A stretch of 64,000 bases of DNA from the NCBI GenBank assembly GCA_031177355.1, contig JAPSGR010000004.1, positions 1-64,000 of the forward strand, read 5' to 3'. The notes beneath the pieces were generated by a model, which was given only the letters and a program-made list of their open reading frames with translations, had not been told where the DNA came from and made no database searches. This document shows positions 31,300-41,101 of this stretch, in pieces. Origin of the DNA: Candidatus Nitrosocosmicus sp. Lineage in GTDB: Archaea; Thermoproteota; Nitrososphaeria; Nitrososphaerales; Nitrososphaeraceae. The translations under genes were made by a program, and so were the position numbers. Each line of letters begins with the position of its first letter. The first letter of the stretch is position 1.

Positions 31300-31833
31300 G
31301 TGCAATTGAATATCGACCACATTCACAACTTGATCCAAAATTATCCTGACTTTCCTAAACAAGGAATTCTGTTTAGGGACATAACTCCCGTATTTAGAGA
31401 CATTCAATCATTAAATATTCTTGGAGAATTTTTTTATGAAAAATTTAGGGACATAGATATTGATTACGTTGCTGGAATTGAGGCCCGAGGATTCATCTTA
31501 GCTACCTTACTTGGTTTAAAATTCAAGAAAGGCGTTATTATGATACGAAAAGCTGGTAAATTACCCGGAAGTACAATAAAACAAGATTATGATATAGAAT
31601 ATGGAACAGCTACGATGGAAATGCAGCGTGATTCGATGAAAAAGGGCGATAGGGTTCTTATTGCGGATGATCTCCTTGCCACTGGAGGTACGGCTGCTAC
31701 TGCAGCTAAACTAGTCGAAGAATTAGGAGGAACTGTATCTGGATTTGCAATAATAGTCGAACTATTATCTCTTGGTGGTGGAAAACTGTTAAAGTCTAAG
31801 GGTTATCCCCTTTGTTCAATGGTGAGTTACTAG
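31300..31833 (+). CDS. apt: Adenine phosphoribosyltransferase
   Basis: YPDFPKQGILFRDITPVF, GIEARGFI, VLIADDLLATGGTAATA. Confidence 0.95.
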   Translation: MQLNIDHIHNLIQNYPDFPKQGILFRDITPVFRDIQSLNILGEFFYEKFRDIDIDYVAGIEARGFILATLLGLKFKKGVIMIRKAGKLPGSTIKQDYDIEYGTATMEMQRDSMKKGDRVLIADDLLATGGTAATAAKLVEELGGTVSGFAIIVELLSLGGGKLLKSKGYPLCSMVSY

Positions 31834-32639
31834 TGCTTTCAGATGATGAACCAGTTGAAATCGCAGTAATTGGTGGCACTGGCATCTATGACACCAATTT
31901 ATTTAAGGAAGAACAATCTTTCAGACCCCAAACTCCATTTGGGGACATTTCTGACGCGATAGTCGTAGGAAGATTTGAGAATAAAAAAGTCGCCTTTCTG
32001 CCTAGACATGGTAGAGGACATAAAATACCTCCTCATATGGTAAATTATAGAGCTAATATTTGGGCACTGAAGGAGTTAGGAGTAAAAAGGATCTTAGCAC
32101 CATCTGCAGTTGGAAGTTTAGGTTATGACTTTAAACCTGGCGATGTAATGCTCCCTGACCAATTTATTGATCTTACAAAAAATCGTGAATATACATTTTA
32201 TGATGGACCACAGGTTTGTCATATCTCACTCGCAGACCCATTTTGTTCAGATTTGAGAAAAGTGGCCAAGAACTGTATTAACAAGCTTGGCATTCGTTAT
32301 CACGATAAGGGAACTTATATCTGTATAGAGGGTCCACGCTTTTCTACCAGAGCCGAGTCTAGGGTATTTAGAGATGTGTTAAAAGCAGATATAATCGGAA
32401 TGACTTTGGTTCCTGAGTGTATACTAGCAAGAGAATCTGAGATATGTTACCTTTCCATTGCTACTATTACTGATTATGATGTATGGGCCGATAAACCTGT
32501 GTCATCGAAGGAAATTATAGAAACCTTGAATAAGAACGTTGAAAATACGAAAGATATTCTTTCAAATGTAATTCCATTAATTACTAAAGAAAGGATGGAT
32601 TGTAGTTGTAAGAACGCGCTTAAAGATGCACTACTATAA
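31833..32639 (+). CDS. mtnP: S-methyl-5'-thioadenosine phosphorylase
   Basis: IAVIGGTGIYD, FLPRHGRGHKIPPHMVNYRANIWALKELGV, CIEGPRFSTRAESR; GTG start overlapping the apt TAG. Confidence 0.95.
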   Translation: MLSDDEPVEIAVIGGTGIYDTNLFKEEQSFRPQTPFGDISDAIVVGRFENKKVAFLPRHGRGHKIPPHMVNYRANIWALKELGVKRILAPSAVGSLGYDFKPGDVMLPDQFIDLTKNREYTFYDGPQVCHISLADPFCSDLRKVAKNCINKLGIRYHDKGTYICIEGPRFSTRAESRVFRDVLKADIIGMTLVPECILARESEICYLSIATITDYDVWADKPVSSKEIIETLNKNVENTKDILSNVIPLITKERMDCSCKNALKDALL

Positions 32640-32646
32640 AATGGAT

Positions 32647-32946
32647 CTATTTATTTTTTTTAGCTAAAATAGTAACGTCGCCTTCTATAATTTTTCTTTG
32701 AACAATTTGCACGATTATTTCAGGATCAAATCCTAGCTTTTTGATATCGTTGGAACTCGTCTTTGAGATTTTGACATTTACGTTATGTCCACCGATGCGT
32801 CCAAATGCTATTGCAGTAAATGCGATTCTAATGTCGTTCATAAAAAAGAATCCTGATAATTTACTTGCGACCGAACCTTCGACTACATTTTTGATGTTAA
32901 TATCTAATTTTAGATTATAATATTTTTCGGGATATTCATTAATCAT
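32647..32946 (-). CDS. Conserved-looking hypothetical protein
   Basis: 99 aa ORF in a compact three-gene minus-strand cluster. Confidence 0.6.
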   Translation of the reverse strand: MINEYPEKYYNLKLDINIKNVVEGSVASKLSGFFFMNDIRIAFTAIAFGRIGGHNVNVKISKTSSNDIKKLGFDPEIIVQIVQRKIIEGDVTILAKKNK

Positions 32947-32947
32947 A

Positions 32948-33421
32948 TTAAGTCAATTCTTTGGTAACTTCTATGCTTTTATTTACATTCTCTGATACTG
33001 AAAAGCTCCACCATTCTTTATCAATTATCTTGTAATTTGACGTTTCAACTGTAATTTTAGATTCTTCGTCTGTATCTACGAATTCATTCTTGCCTTCCTT
33101 TACAACACTTATCAATCTCCATTTATCTTTGCCTTTTCTGAACCTATTTACAGCTACCGCCCATACTTCTTGTTCGCTAATTTGAGGCATGCCTATTTTA
33201 TCAGCAATATCAAGAATTCCTAATCTTTTTTCCTCACAAAATAGCCTTTTTGTAATTAGACTTCTCCAGATATCTACAGCTCCGATATTTCTACCGTTCT
33301 CATTGATGTTTATTACACCAAAGTAAGTAACCTTGTCTTTATTATTGGAAGAAGTTGACGATTGCATCTCAAATATAAAATAATAAATATTCCCATATTT
33401 AGGCATTACATTATAAAACAC
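32948..33421 (-). CDS. Hypothetical protein; a downstream start (MQSSTSS...) is plausible
   Basis: 157 aa ORF, tightly packed with its neighbours. Confidence 0.6.
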   Translation of the reverse strand: MFYNVMPKYGNIYYFIFEMQSSTSSNNKDKVTYFGVININENGRNIGAVDIWRSLITKRLFCEEKRLGILDIADKIGMPQISEQEVWAVAVNRFRKGKDKWRLISVVKEGKNEFVDTDEESKITVETSNYKIIDKEWWSFSVSENVNKSIEVTKELT

Positions 33422-33768
33422 TATGGAGAATTTTGATATTTTTCAACCATTATTGCTAATTGATCGATTTTTAAATTCTTCTTAAATTCTCTATTATTGG
33501 CTTCGCAAATCTTTCGATAACGATTAACTACTGCAAACCTCGGATGCAACGCTCTAAATTCGTTTTTGTTTATTTCAATTACCATACCCTTCAATTCTAA
33601 TGCTTTTGAAATCTCAATTATTTCGCTATTTGATTTGTTGAGGCTATTTTGGATTTCCTTTGGATTACTATTTTCGGCTTTTATTAATGCCAAGAAAACC
33701 GCGACTTCTAATTCATTCATCTCGAGTTCTTTCATTAAGTGTGTTTTGATAATGTCTGATTGATTCAA
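33421..33768 (-). CDS. TrmB-like/HTH small protein
   Basis: LMKELEMNELEVAVFLALIKAENSNPKEIQNSLNKSNSEIIEISKALELKGMV HTH pattern. Confidence 0.65.
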   Translation of the reverse strand: MNQSDIIKTHLMKELEMNELEVAVFLALIKAENSNPKEIQNSLNKSNSEIIEISKALELKGMVIEINKNEFRALHPRFAVVNRYRKICEANNREFKKNLKIDQLAIMVEKYQNSP

Positions 33769-33877
33769 CTGAGATAATGATAAGGTTAATTACAATTAAG
33801 TTATAGGTTGAAGGAGGTACACTGGCAAAATTAAATAACATACAAATATTCAAATATAATCCCGTTCAATTTAATAT

Positions 33878-35410
33878 ATGCCTATTAAGAATGGATCTGA
33901 GTATATTGAAAGTCTAAGAAATAGAAATTTACAGGTTTATCTCTTTGGAGAGTTGGTAAAGGAGCCAGTTGATCATCCTATGATTAGACCCTCTATAAAT
34001 GCAGTTGCAGCCACTTACGATATTGCTGTAGAGGATCCAGAAATAGGTTCGGCAAAATCGTCATTGACTGGCATGCAAGTAAATAGATTTTTGCATATTG
34101 CTGAAAGCTCTCAGGATTTGGTAAATCAAAATAAAATGCAACGAAAGTTGGGACAACAGACGGGAACTTGTTTTCAAAGATGTGTAGGTATGGATGCATT
34201 AAATTCATTATATTCAACAACTTTTGAGATTGATAAGAAATATCAAACTCCATATCACTCCCGACTGACCGAGTTTATTAAAAAAATTCAATATGAAAAT
34301 CATGTGATAGGAGGTACTATGACCGATGTGAAGGGTGATCGAAGCTTATCTCCATCCCAACAGGAAGATCCAGATATGTTTGTTCATATCATAAAAAGGG
34401 ACGATAAAGGTGTGTATATTAAAGGTGCAAAAGCGCATCAAACAGGATGTATCAATTCTCATTGGCTTATAGTCATGCCTACTATGAGGCTCAGACCAGA
34501 AGACAAGGATTACGCAATTGTGGGAGCTATCCCAGTTGATGCTGAAGGAATTACCTATATTTATGGCAGACAATCTTGTGATACAAGGAGCATGGAGGAA
34601 GGTGATCTAGACGCCGGCAATTCGCAATTTTCAGGACAGGAGGCGTTGATAATATTCGATAATGTATTCATTCCTAATGATCTGATCTTTATGGAAGGCG
34701 AAGTAGAATTTGCATCGATGCTTGTCGAAAGATTTACGTGTTATCATAGAAGAAGTTATGTCTGCAAGACCGGATTAGGCGATGTATTAATAGGAGCATC
34801 CGCAGCTATTGCAGAGTACAACGGAATATCGAATGCTTCTCATATTAAAGACAAATTGATTGAGATGACTCATCTTAATGAAACTATTTTTGCTGCAGGA
34901 ATTGCTTCCTCTCATCAAGCATATAAAACAGAGTCTGGTAATTTCATAAATGATGAAATGCTTTCAAATGTCTGTAAACATAACGTTACACGTTTTCCCT
35001 ATGAAATAGGGCGCCTTGCACAAGATATCGCAGGTGGTCTGATGGTTACAATGCCATCCGAAAAGGACTTCAGAGGATCCATAACAGGTCCGTTACTGGA
35101 CAAATATTTGAAAGGAAGAAAGGGTGTTTCAACAGAAGATAGAGTCAGAATACTTCGCTTAATAGAAAACATGACGCTTGGCAGAAATGCGGTTGGGTAT
35201 TTAACTGAATCTATGCACGGGGCTGGTTCGCCCCAAGCTCAGAGAATTCAGATTGCAAGACAAATGCAGTTGGAATACAAGAAAAAATTAGCAAGAAAAT
35301 TAGCGAAAGTTCCTGAGAGTGAGAGTTCAAATCCTTCTCCGTTACTAGCTGAATCTTCAGACTACTTTGATAGAATATTTGGATTAAAAGACAGGCCAAA
35401 GAATCAGTAA
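33878..35410 (+). CDS. 4-hydroxybutyryl-CoA dehydratase
   Basis: GSEYIESLRNRNLQVYLFGELVKEPVDHPMIRPSINAVAATYD, GTMTDVKGDRSLSPSQQEDPDMFVHI, HAGSPQAQRI-like C-terminus (HGAGSPQAQRI). Confidence 0.95.
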   Translation: MPIKNGSEYIESLRNRNLQVYLFGELVKEPVDHPMIRPSINAVAATYDIAVEDPEIGSAKSSLTGMQVNRFLHIAESSQDLVNQNKMQRKLGQQTGTCFQRCVGMDALNSLYSTTFEIDKKYQTPYHSRLTEFIKKIQYENHVIGGTMTDVKGDRSLSPSQQEDPDMFVHIIKRDDKGVYIKGAKAHQTGCINSHWLIVMPTMRLRPEDKDYAIVGAIPVDAEGITYIYGRQSCDTRSMEEGDLDAGNSQFSGQEALIIFDNVFIPNDLIFMEGEVEFASMLVERFTCYHRRSYVCKTGLGDVLIGASAAIAEYNGISNASHIKDKLIEMTHLNETIFAAGIASSHQAYKTESGNFINDEMLSNVCKHNVTRFPYEIGRLAQDIAGGLMVTMPSEKDFRGSITGPLLDKYLKGRKGVSTEDRVRILRLIENMTLGRNAVGYLTESMHGAGSPQAQRIQIARQMQLEYKKKLARKLAKVPESESSNPSPLLAESSDYFDRIFGLKDRPKNQ

Positions 35411-35452
35411 ATAGGAAGTGAGTTGTGTCCGCCAAGGACACATTCAGTTCTA

Positions 35453-36496
35453 TTATTGAAATTCATTTTCTAATGTTTTCTTTTTTCTTTTTAGCCCAAA
35501 TAATTTATCAGTAAGTTTCATAGCTTCTTTTCTTGATTTGTTCTTTAACATTGATTGAATTAACATGTAATTCTCTGGTATTACCATTCCAGTTTGATCA
35601 TCTGAATACGAAATTTTTAAAATATCTTCTTGAATTCTGATCAGCTCGTTATGGATATGAACCATGGACGTATCTCCATGCTCGAAATTTAACTCTATGG
35701 CTTTTTTTCTAATGTCTCCAGTGCCTTTTGCATTATTTAATATAGCTACGCCAAATTCATCTTGGAATAATTTTAGTATTTCATCCTTAGAGGGTGGTTT
35801 GTTTTCAAATCTGATTGTCATCTGGTGAAGGTGCATCATTCGGGAAGGGACTTTGAGTGCATCCACATGCAAATTGATGCCTGGAACAATATCTTTAAAA
35901 TCATCTTGATGATGCGGCTCTTTGTCCCACTCTATAGAATCCTTTACTTCTTTCTTATCTTCTAGGTCGGCCCACCTTCGAACCAAATTAACATCGAACC
36001 TTCTAATAGCATCTCCATATTCTTCAATTATAGGTTGAATAATTTTGCCCATCCCTGTCACATTACAACTGCCCTGAATTACAAATTCTTTGTCCAAAGT
36101 TTTTTCATAATTTATCCTTGAATTATGAATTATATCTGCGACCGATTTTTTTCCGTACCTGTCTTCCCCTCCCTGAAATACTGCCTTCTTCTTTAAAGGC
36201 CTATAATATCTTACCAAATTTTTATATCCATTTCCTTCCGACGATGCATCTATAACTAGATCTGAATCAGTAACTGCTTCCTCTATACTTCCAGAGATAT
36301 CATAATTCTTTTTCCTAAATTCCGTGATCAACTTCTTGGGAACAAAAACTTTGTAACCCTTTCTAATAGCTTCTTCAGTTTTTTCATCTGCTGAATATTT
36401 TGCGATTCCTACTAGACTGGTATCACTGTCTTTTGAGATCGCAGTAGCTAAACGACTACCAATAATTCCATAACCATTAATAAAAACTTTATACAC
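35453..36496 (-). CDS. gap: Archaeal (type II) glyceraldehyde-3-phosphate dehydrogenase
   Basis: VFINGYGIIGSRLATAI, FQGGEDR, QGSCNVTGMGKIIQPI, MHLHQMTIRF. Confidence 0.95.
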   Translation of the reverse strand: MYKVFINGYGIIGSRLATAISKDSDTSLVGIAKYSADEKTEEAIRKGYKVFVPKKLITEFRKKNYDISGSIEEAVTDSDLVIDASSEGNGYKNLVRYYRPLKKKAVFQGGEDRYGKKSVADIIHNSRINYEKTLDKEFVIQGSCNVTGMGKIIQPIIEEYGDAIRRFDVNLVRRWADLEDKKEVKDSIEWDKEPHHQDDFKDIVPGINLHVDALKVPSRMMHLHQMTIRFENKPPSKDEILKLFQDEFGVAILNNAKGTGDIRKKAIELNFEHGDTSMVHIHNELIRIQEDILKISYSDDQTGMVIPENYMLIQSMLKNKSRKEAMKLTDKLFGLKRKKKTLENEFQ

Positions 36497-36837
36497 TCTT
36501 GGTTTGTAAATTTCACCTTATTTAATATATTTTTAATGGTTTGTTTGCCAAATATCTATATTTGTATCAAGCCATGAAAGGTATTGGTATTCTCCTAAGA
36601 TGGATTTAAAACTATCCTCTAACTTTTTAAAAACCTTCGAGCCTTTGTCGATTTGAAATCCTTGACAGAAATTAAATATGTTACCATGAAAACGTGTGTC
36701 ACGGCATCTCTACTGGTAATACCTTTAACATATTTTTTTCAAACCTACGTGTTACCTACATTATATGGGTCAAAAAAATATATACAATACCAGAAAAGGC
36801 CAAAGTTATAATAAAGTCAGTTGTACAATAACATACT

Positions 36838-37335
36838 ATGACGATGAATAGCGGTGACAGAAATGCTCATGCCATGGAACAAACAGTAAACGATTTACTA
36901 CAAGAATCCAAGCTACTTGAGGCATATTACAATGATATAGTATCAAAGGAATCAGTTCTGCATCGGTTATATGAGGAATCCCATAATTCTTACGAAGGCT
37001 TGTTGAGTTTATCACAGGAGGTAGAGACTAATTCGTTAGTGCCATTGGGTATAGGAGTATATGTTAAAAGTGCCATTTATCCAGTTGATAGAGTGTTAGT
37101 AAACATAGGTGCTGGAGTAGTCGTTGAGAAAAAGAAAGATGATGCTATTAATTTCATTGAACAAAGAATAAAAGAGTTTGAATTGGCTACGAAACAATTG
37201 TCCAGCCAAAAGCAACAAATCTCTCACCGAATGACGGAAATACAAAATGCCGTTAATTCTTACGTGGGTCAGATGCAAAAAGGAGGTGGCGGATCCCATT
37301 CTCACTCCCGCGATTCTGTATCACATTCACATTAG
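36838..37335 (+). CDS. pfdA: Prefoldin alpha subunit
   Basis: SLVPLGIGVYVKSAIYPVDRVLVNIGAGVVVEKKKDDAINFIEQRI flanked by coiled coils. Confidence 0.92.
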   Translation: MTMNSGDRNAHAMEQTVNDLLQESKLLEAYYNDIVSKESVLHRLYEESHNSYEGLLSLSQEVETNSLVPLGIGVYVKSAIYPVDRVLVNIGAGVVVEKKKDDAINFIEQRIKEFELATKQLSSQKQQISHRMTEIQNAVNSYVGQMQKGGGGSHSHSRDSVSHSH

Positions 37336-37389
37336 AGATATCTTTGAGAATCTTTCTTAACGTAGAACTAATTCAGTTAGGGTACTAAA

Positions 37390-38724
37390 ATGTTTGATAG
37401 GTTAAAAAAGGCCTTTTCAAGTGCGGCAAAAAGCATTGGCCAAAAAGAAATATCAGAAAAAGACTTGGATGAAACTCTCTTTGATCTGAGCGTTTCACTT
37501 TTGGAAAGTGACGTTTCTCAGGAAGTCATAGACGATCTAACGGAACAATTGAAGCAAAATTTGATTGGTAGGAAATTACAGAAAAATGAATCTGCAGAAC
37601 AGATTATGACTAATATTTTAAAGGCAAACTTTTCAAAGATATTGGCTAAAGCAGGTTCTATCGACTTAATTCATGAGATTTTTACAAAAAAACAGAACAA
37701 AGGAGGTCCATTCAAGATTGTTTTTTTGGGAATAAATGGAACCGGAAAAACTACTACTGTAGCTAAGGTTGCCAATTTGATCAAAAAGGCTGGATATACC
37801 GTAGTCATTGCTGCCGCAGATACGCATAGAGCAGGGGCAATAGAACAAATTTCTTCTCATGCGGAGAAATTGTCTATTAAAGTGATTTCTCAAAGGTATG
37901 GTGCTGACCCGTCTGCGGTAGCTAGAGACGCGCTTGAGTATGCAAGAAAACATTACATCGACGTTGTACTCATAGACACGGCTGGAAGAATGCAAACTGC
38001 AAAAAACTTAATGGATGAAATAGGAAAAATAGTCAAAGTAATAAGACCTGATATGAAATTATTTGTCGGCGACTCGTTATCTGGAAATGATACAATCAAT
38101 CAAGCAAAGGAGTTCTTTTCTTACACTGAGTTTGATGGTGCGATTCTGACAAAGGCAGACGCCGATTCTAAAGGGGGTTCAGTCATTTCTATTTCTTATA
38201 TTACTTCTAAACCTGTCATATATCTAGGGGTAGGACAGAGCTACGATGATATAATTATGTTCAACAGAGACAGATTTGTTGAAACAATTTTTAATAATGA
38301 ATCACTTATGTCTTCTCAAAAACAAGTTCAAGGCGTAGTCACAATCGATGAAAACGTTTCTTCCTCAAATGTTGAAAGATATGGTGAAGATGTATCATCT
38401 AATGAATCTAAAGTAAATGTATTAGATGATGATACACTTTCAGATCAATATAAAGAATCTATACCTCCACACCCTATTTCCAATCCACCATTCGACAATA
38501 TAGATAACAATGATTACAATAGAAATATTTTAGACGAACATAATTATGATAAAGAGCAATTGGAGAGTAGCCAATTTACAACTCCACATTCTGTTGAGTC
38601 TGAAAAAGGTGATGCCAATTCCACCGAAGAGCTGAAAGAAAAAGATAATATATTATCCAACGATGGAGATAAAGAAAAGAGCGAGAAAAAAAGCCGATTC
38701 AATTGGTTTAAGAAAAAAAAATAA
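37390..38724 (+). CDS. ftsY: Signal recognition particle receptor FtsY with long C-terminal extension
   Basis: FLGINGTGKTTTVAKVANLIKKAG, DTHRAGAIEQ, LIDTAGRMQTAKNLMDE, LTKADADSKGGSVIS. Confidence 0.96.
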   Translation: MFDRLKKAFSSAAKSIGQKEISEKDLDETLFDLSVSLLESDVSQEVIDDLTEQLKQNLIGRKLQKNESAEQIMTNILKANFSKILAKAGSIDLIHEIFTKKQNKGGPFKIVFLGINGTGKTTTVAKVANLIKKAGYTVVIAAADTHRAGAIEQISSHAEKLSIKVISQRYGADPSAVARDALEYARKHYIDVVLIDTAGRMQTAKNLMDEIGKIVKVIRPDMKLFVGDSLSGNDTINQAKEFFSYTEFDGAILTKADADSKGGSVISISYITSKPVIYLGVGQSYDDIIMFNRDRFVETIFNNESLMSSQKQVQGVVTIDENVSSSNVERYGEDVSSNESKVNVLDDDTLSDQYKESIPPHPISNPPFDNIDNNDYNRNILDEHNYDKEQLESSQFTTPHSVESEKGDANSTEELKEKDNILSNDGDKEKSEKKSRFNWFKKKK

Positions 38725-38765
38725 TTTTGAAAGCATTAAATTAAAGTTTTTTTTCATTTTTAATA

Positions 38766-39692
38766 TTGAAAGGTGATGTTTTAAGTCTTCGTGATTTAGA
38801 TGAAAACCAAATAGTATCATTGTTAGAATTATCTATATTTTTGAAAAACCAGCTGAAAGAGGAGGGAGCAAACACCAAGTATCTTGATGGAAAAATTTTG
38901 GGAATGATATTTCAAAAACCTTCGACAAGAACACGAGTAAGTTTTGAGACAGCTATGCTTCAAATGGGCGGACATGCCATAAATTTGTCTTTCAATGATC
39001 TTCAATTGTCTAGGGGCGAATCAATAGAGGATACGGCCAAAACTCTTTCACTTTATGTAAATGCCTTAATGGCAAGAGTTTATGATCATGATGATATTGA
39101 AAAATTATCCAGATATGCAACAGTCCCAGTAATAAATGGTTTATCTGATTTGTTTCATCCATGTCAAATTTTAGCAGACCTCCTTACCATCTTCGAATAC
39201 AAAAAGAGACTTAGAGGCATTAAGCTTGCATTTATTGGAGATGGTAATAATATATGTAATGATTTGTTATTAGGCTGTTCGAAACTGGGAATTGATATAT
39301 CAGTTTCTACGCCGACAGGTTTTGAACCACTAGATTGGATAACAGATATCGCAAGAAAACAGTCTAGAGAAAAAAGATCTACTATATTAATAACCTCTGA
39401 TCCAAAAGAAGCCATTATTGACGCTGATGTTGTAATTACGGACACACACATTTCAATTGGAAAAGAAAGCGAGATTCAGCATAGAGAAACGTTATTCTTT
39501 CCGAAATATCAAGTGAATAACGATCTAGTAAGATTTGCTAAGAAGGATTACATCTTTATGCATTGCCTCCCTGCAAAGAGAGGTAAGGAGGTCTTATCTG
39601 ATATAATTGATGGTCCTCACTCCGCAGTTTGGACTGAAGCCGAAAATCGATTGCATGTACAAAAAGCTCTATTACTAAAGCAAATCATCTAA
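38766..39692 (+). CDS. argF: Ornithine carbamoyltransferase
   Basis: FQKPSTRTRVSFETAMLQMGGHA, DLFHPCQILADLLTI, HCLPAKRGKEV; TTG start. Confidence 0.95.
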   Translation: MKGDVLSLRDLDENQIVSLLELSIFLKNQLKEEGANTKYLDGKILGMIFQKPSTRTRVSFETAMLQMGGHAINLSFNDLQLSRGESIEDTAKTLSLYVNALMARVYDHDDIEKLSRYATVPVINGLSDLFHPCQILADLLTIFEYKKRLRGIKLAFIGDGNNICNDLLLGCSKLGIDISVSTPTGFEPLDWITDIARKQSREKRSTILITSDPKEAIIDADVVITDTHISIGKESEIQHRETLFFPKYQVNNDLVRFAKKDYIFMHCLPAKRGKEVLSDIIDGPHSAVWTEAENRLHVQKALLLKQII

Positions 39693-39761
39693 TAAAAGTT
39701 CTATAGTTTCTATTTGAAAGTAATCAATATATTTAAAATATTCTATTTTGGAGATAATCAT

Positions 39762-40070
39762 ATGACAAAGTTTCTAGTAGACAAAGCTGCAAACATTCCT
39801 CAAGATCATTTAAGAAATGTAACGCTTGGTGGTAAAGAGATCTTGATTGTTAATCAAAAGGGTAGATACTTGGCATTAAACAATATATGCTCTCATGCAG
39901 GAGCTGAACTACATGAGGGATTGTTAGAAAACAATGAACTAGTATGTCCATGGCATGGTGCAAAATGGAATATTGAAACAGGAGAATTAGTGTGGTTTAC
40001 ACAAGATCTTGAAAATCTAGAATCATACAATGTGATAGTTGAGAATGACCGCGTTTTTGTAGAAATTTGA
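39762..40070 (+). CDS. Rieske-type [2Fe-2S] ferredoxin
   Basis: CSHAGAELHEGLLENNELVCPWHGAKWN. Confidence 0.93.
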   Translation: MTKFLVDKAANIPQDHLRNVTLGGKEILIVNQKGRYLALNNICSHAGAELHEGLLENNELVCPWHGAKWNIETGELVWFTQDLENLESYNVIVENDRVFVEI

Positions 40071-40143
40071 GACTTGATATTCATTTTCGGTGGTTGAAAG
40101 GCATAAATTAAAATTGAATTCAAACATTTCAAGGTAAATATTA

Positions 40144-40908
40144 TTGAGGATAAATGAGTTTATTTCGACCCTACCAAGCCACATCATTAGTGGAGACCGT
40201 ATAAAAATTCCAGACGATTTTATCCGTCGAATGTTTATTATGTCTAATCTAAATAGCAGTGATGTATTCTATCATTTGGGGATAGGCAACAATCCTTCAT
40301 CTTTAATTATAGCCAAAGAGGAGTTTAAAGTAAAAAAAGCTGTTGGAATTGATATCAATCCTGCAGTTATAGATGAGGTAGGATCAAGAACTAAGTCATT
40401 CGATGATATATTTTTGGTAGTTGGGGATGCATGTAAATACCCTTTGTCAGAGGCTACAACTATATTTTCTTGGTTCACAGATGAAAAAATAAATGATATT
40501 CTTGTAAAGAAATTTGAATCTGAACTTAGTAACGGGTCCAAAATCATTTCAATTTGGTCACCTCCTGGTCTTTTTTTACCTGTTAAAATTGATTTCCCTA
40601 TATTAGTATGCGAAAAGCCGTTCAAGGTTGGAATGGATATACAAGATCAACTTAAATCAATTTACAAAAGCGAATGTATTGATTTCACAGCTTCTTGGAA
40701 TCTGGCCGACAAATACATCAAATCATTTGAATCAGTTGATCGTCAACACCACCGATTTCTAAATATTCTCCATAGTCTTATCATTTGGTTTAATGCTAAA
40801 GAGCTCGGTATAACTTGTGAAGAAGAAGTACCTCCACCGGTCAAAAGTTATGTGGAAATTATGAGATATTTTTTCAATATAGATCTGAGTGAATTTTTGA
40901 TAAAGTAA
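40144..40908 (+). CDS. SAM-dependent methyltransferase-like protein with a divergent motif I
   Basis: DVFYHLGIGNNPSSLIIAKEEFKVKKAVGIDINPAVI resembles motifs I/II of class I methyltransferases; TTG start. Confidence 0.6.
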   Translation: MRINEFISTLPSHIISGDRIKIPDDFIRRMFIMSNLNSSDVFYHLGIGNNPSSLIIAKEEFKVKKAVGIDINPAVIDEVGSRTKSFDDIFLVVGDACKYPLSEATTIFSWFTDEKINDILVKKFESELSNGSKIISIWSPPGLFLPVKIDFPILVCEKPFKVGMDIQDQLKSIYKSECIDFTASWNLADKYIKSFESVDRQHHRFLNILHSLIIWFNAKELGITCEEEVPPPVKSYVEIMRYFFNIDLSEFLIK

Positions 40909-41101
40909 ATCTATTGAGCGAATTAACAAATCATAATTTGTTACTTACCAATATTATTTTTTTATGAATCATAACAATGTGATAAAATAAATTACTAAAA
41001 TTCTCATTTCCAAAAAATTTTTTTTATTTTATTATGTATATCTTTAATAACAATTTACCCCAAAGATTATAACTATTGATATTATGATGCAAATTTAGGA
41101 G

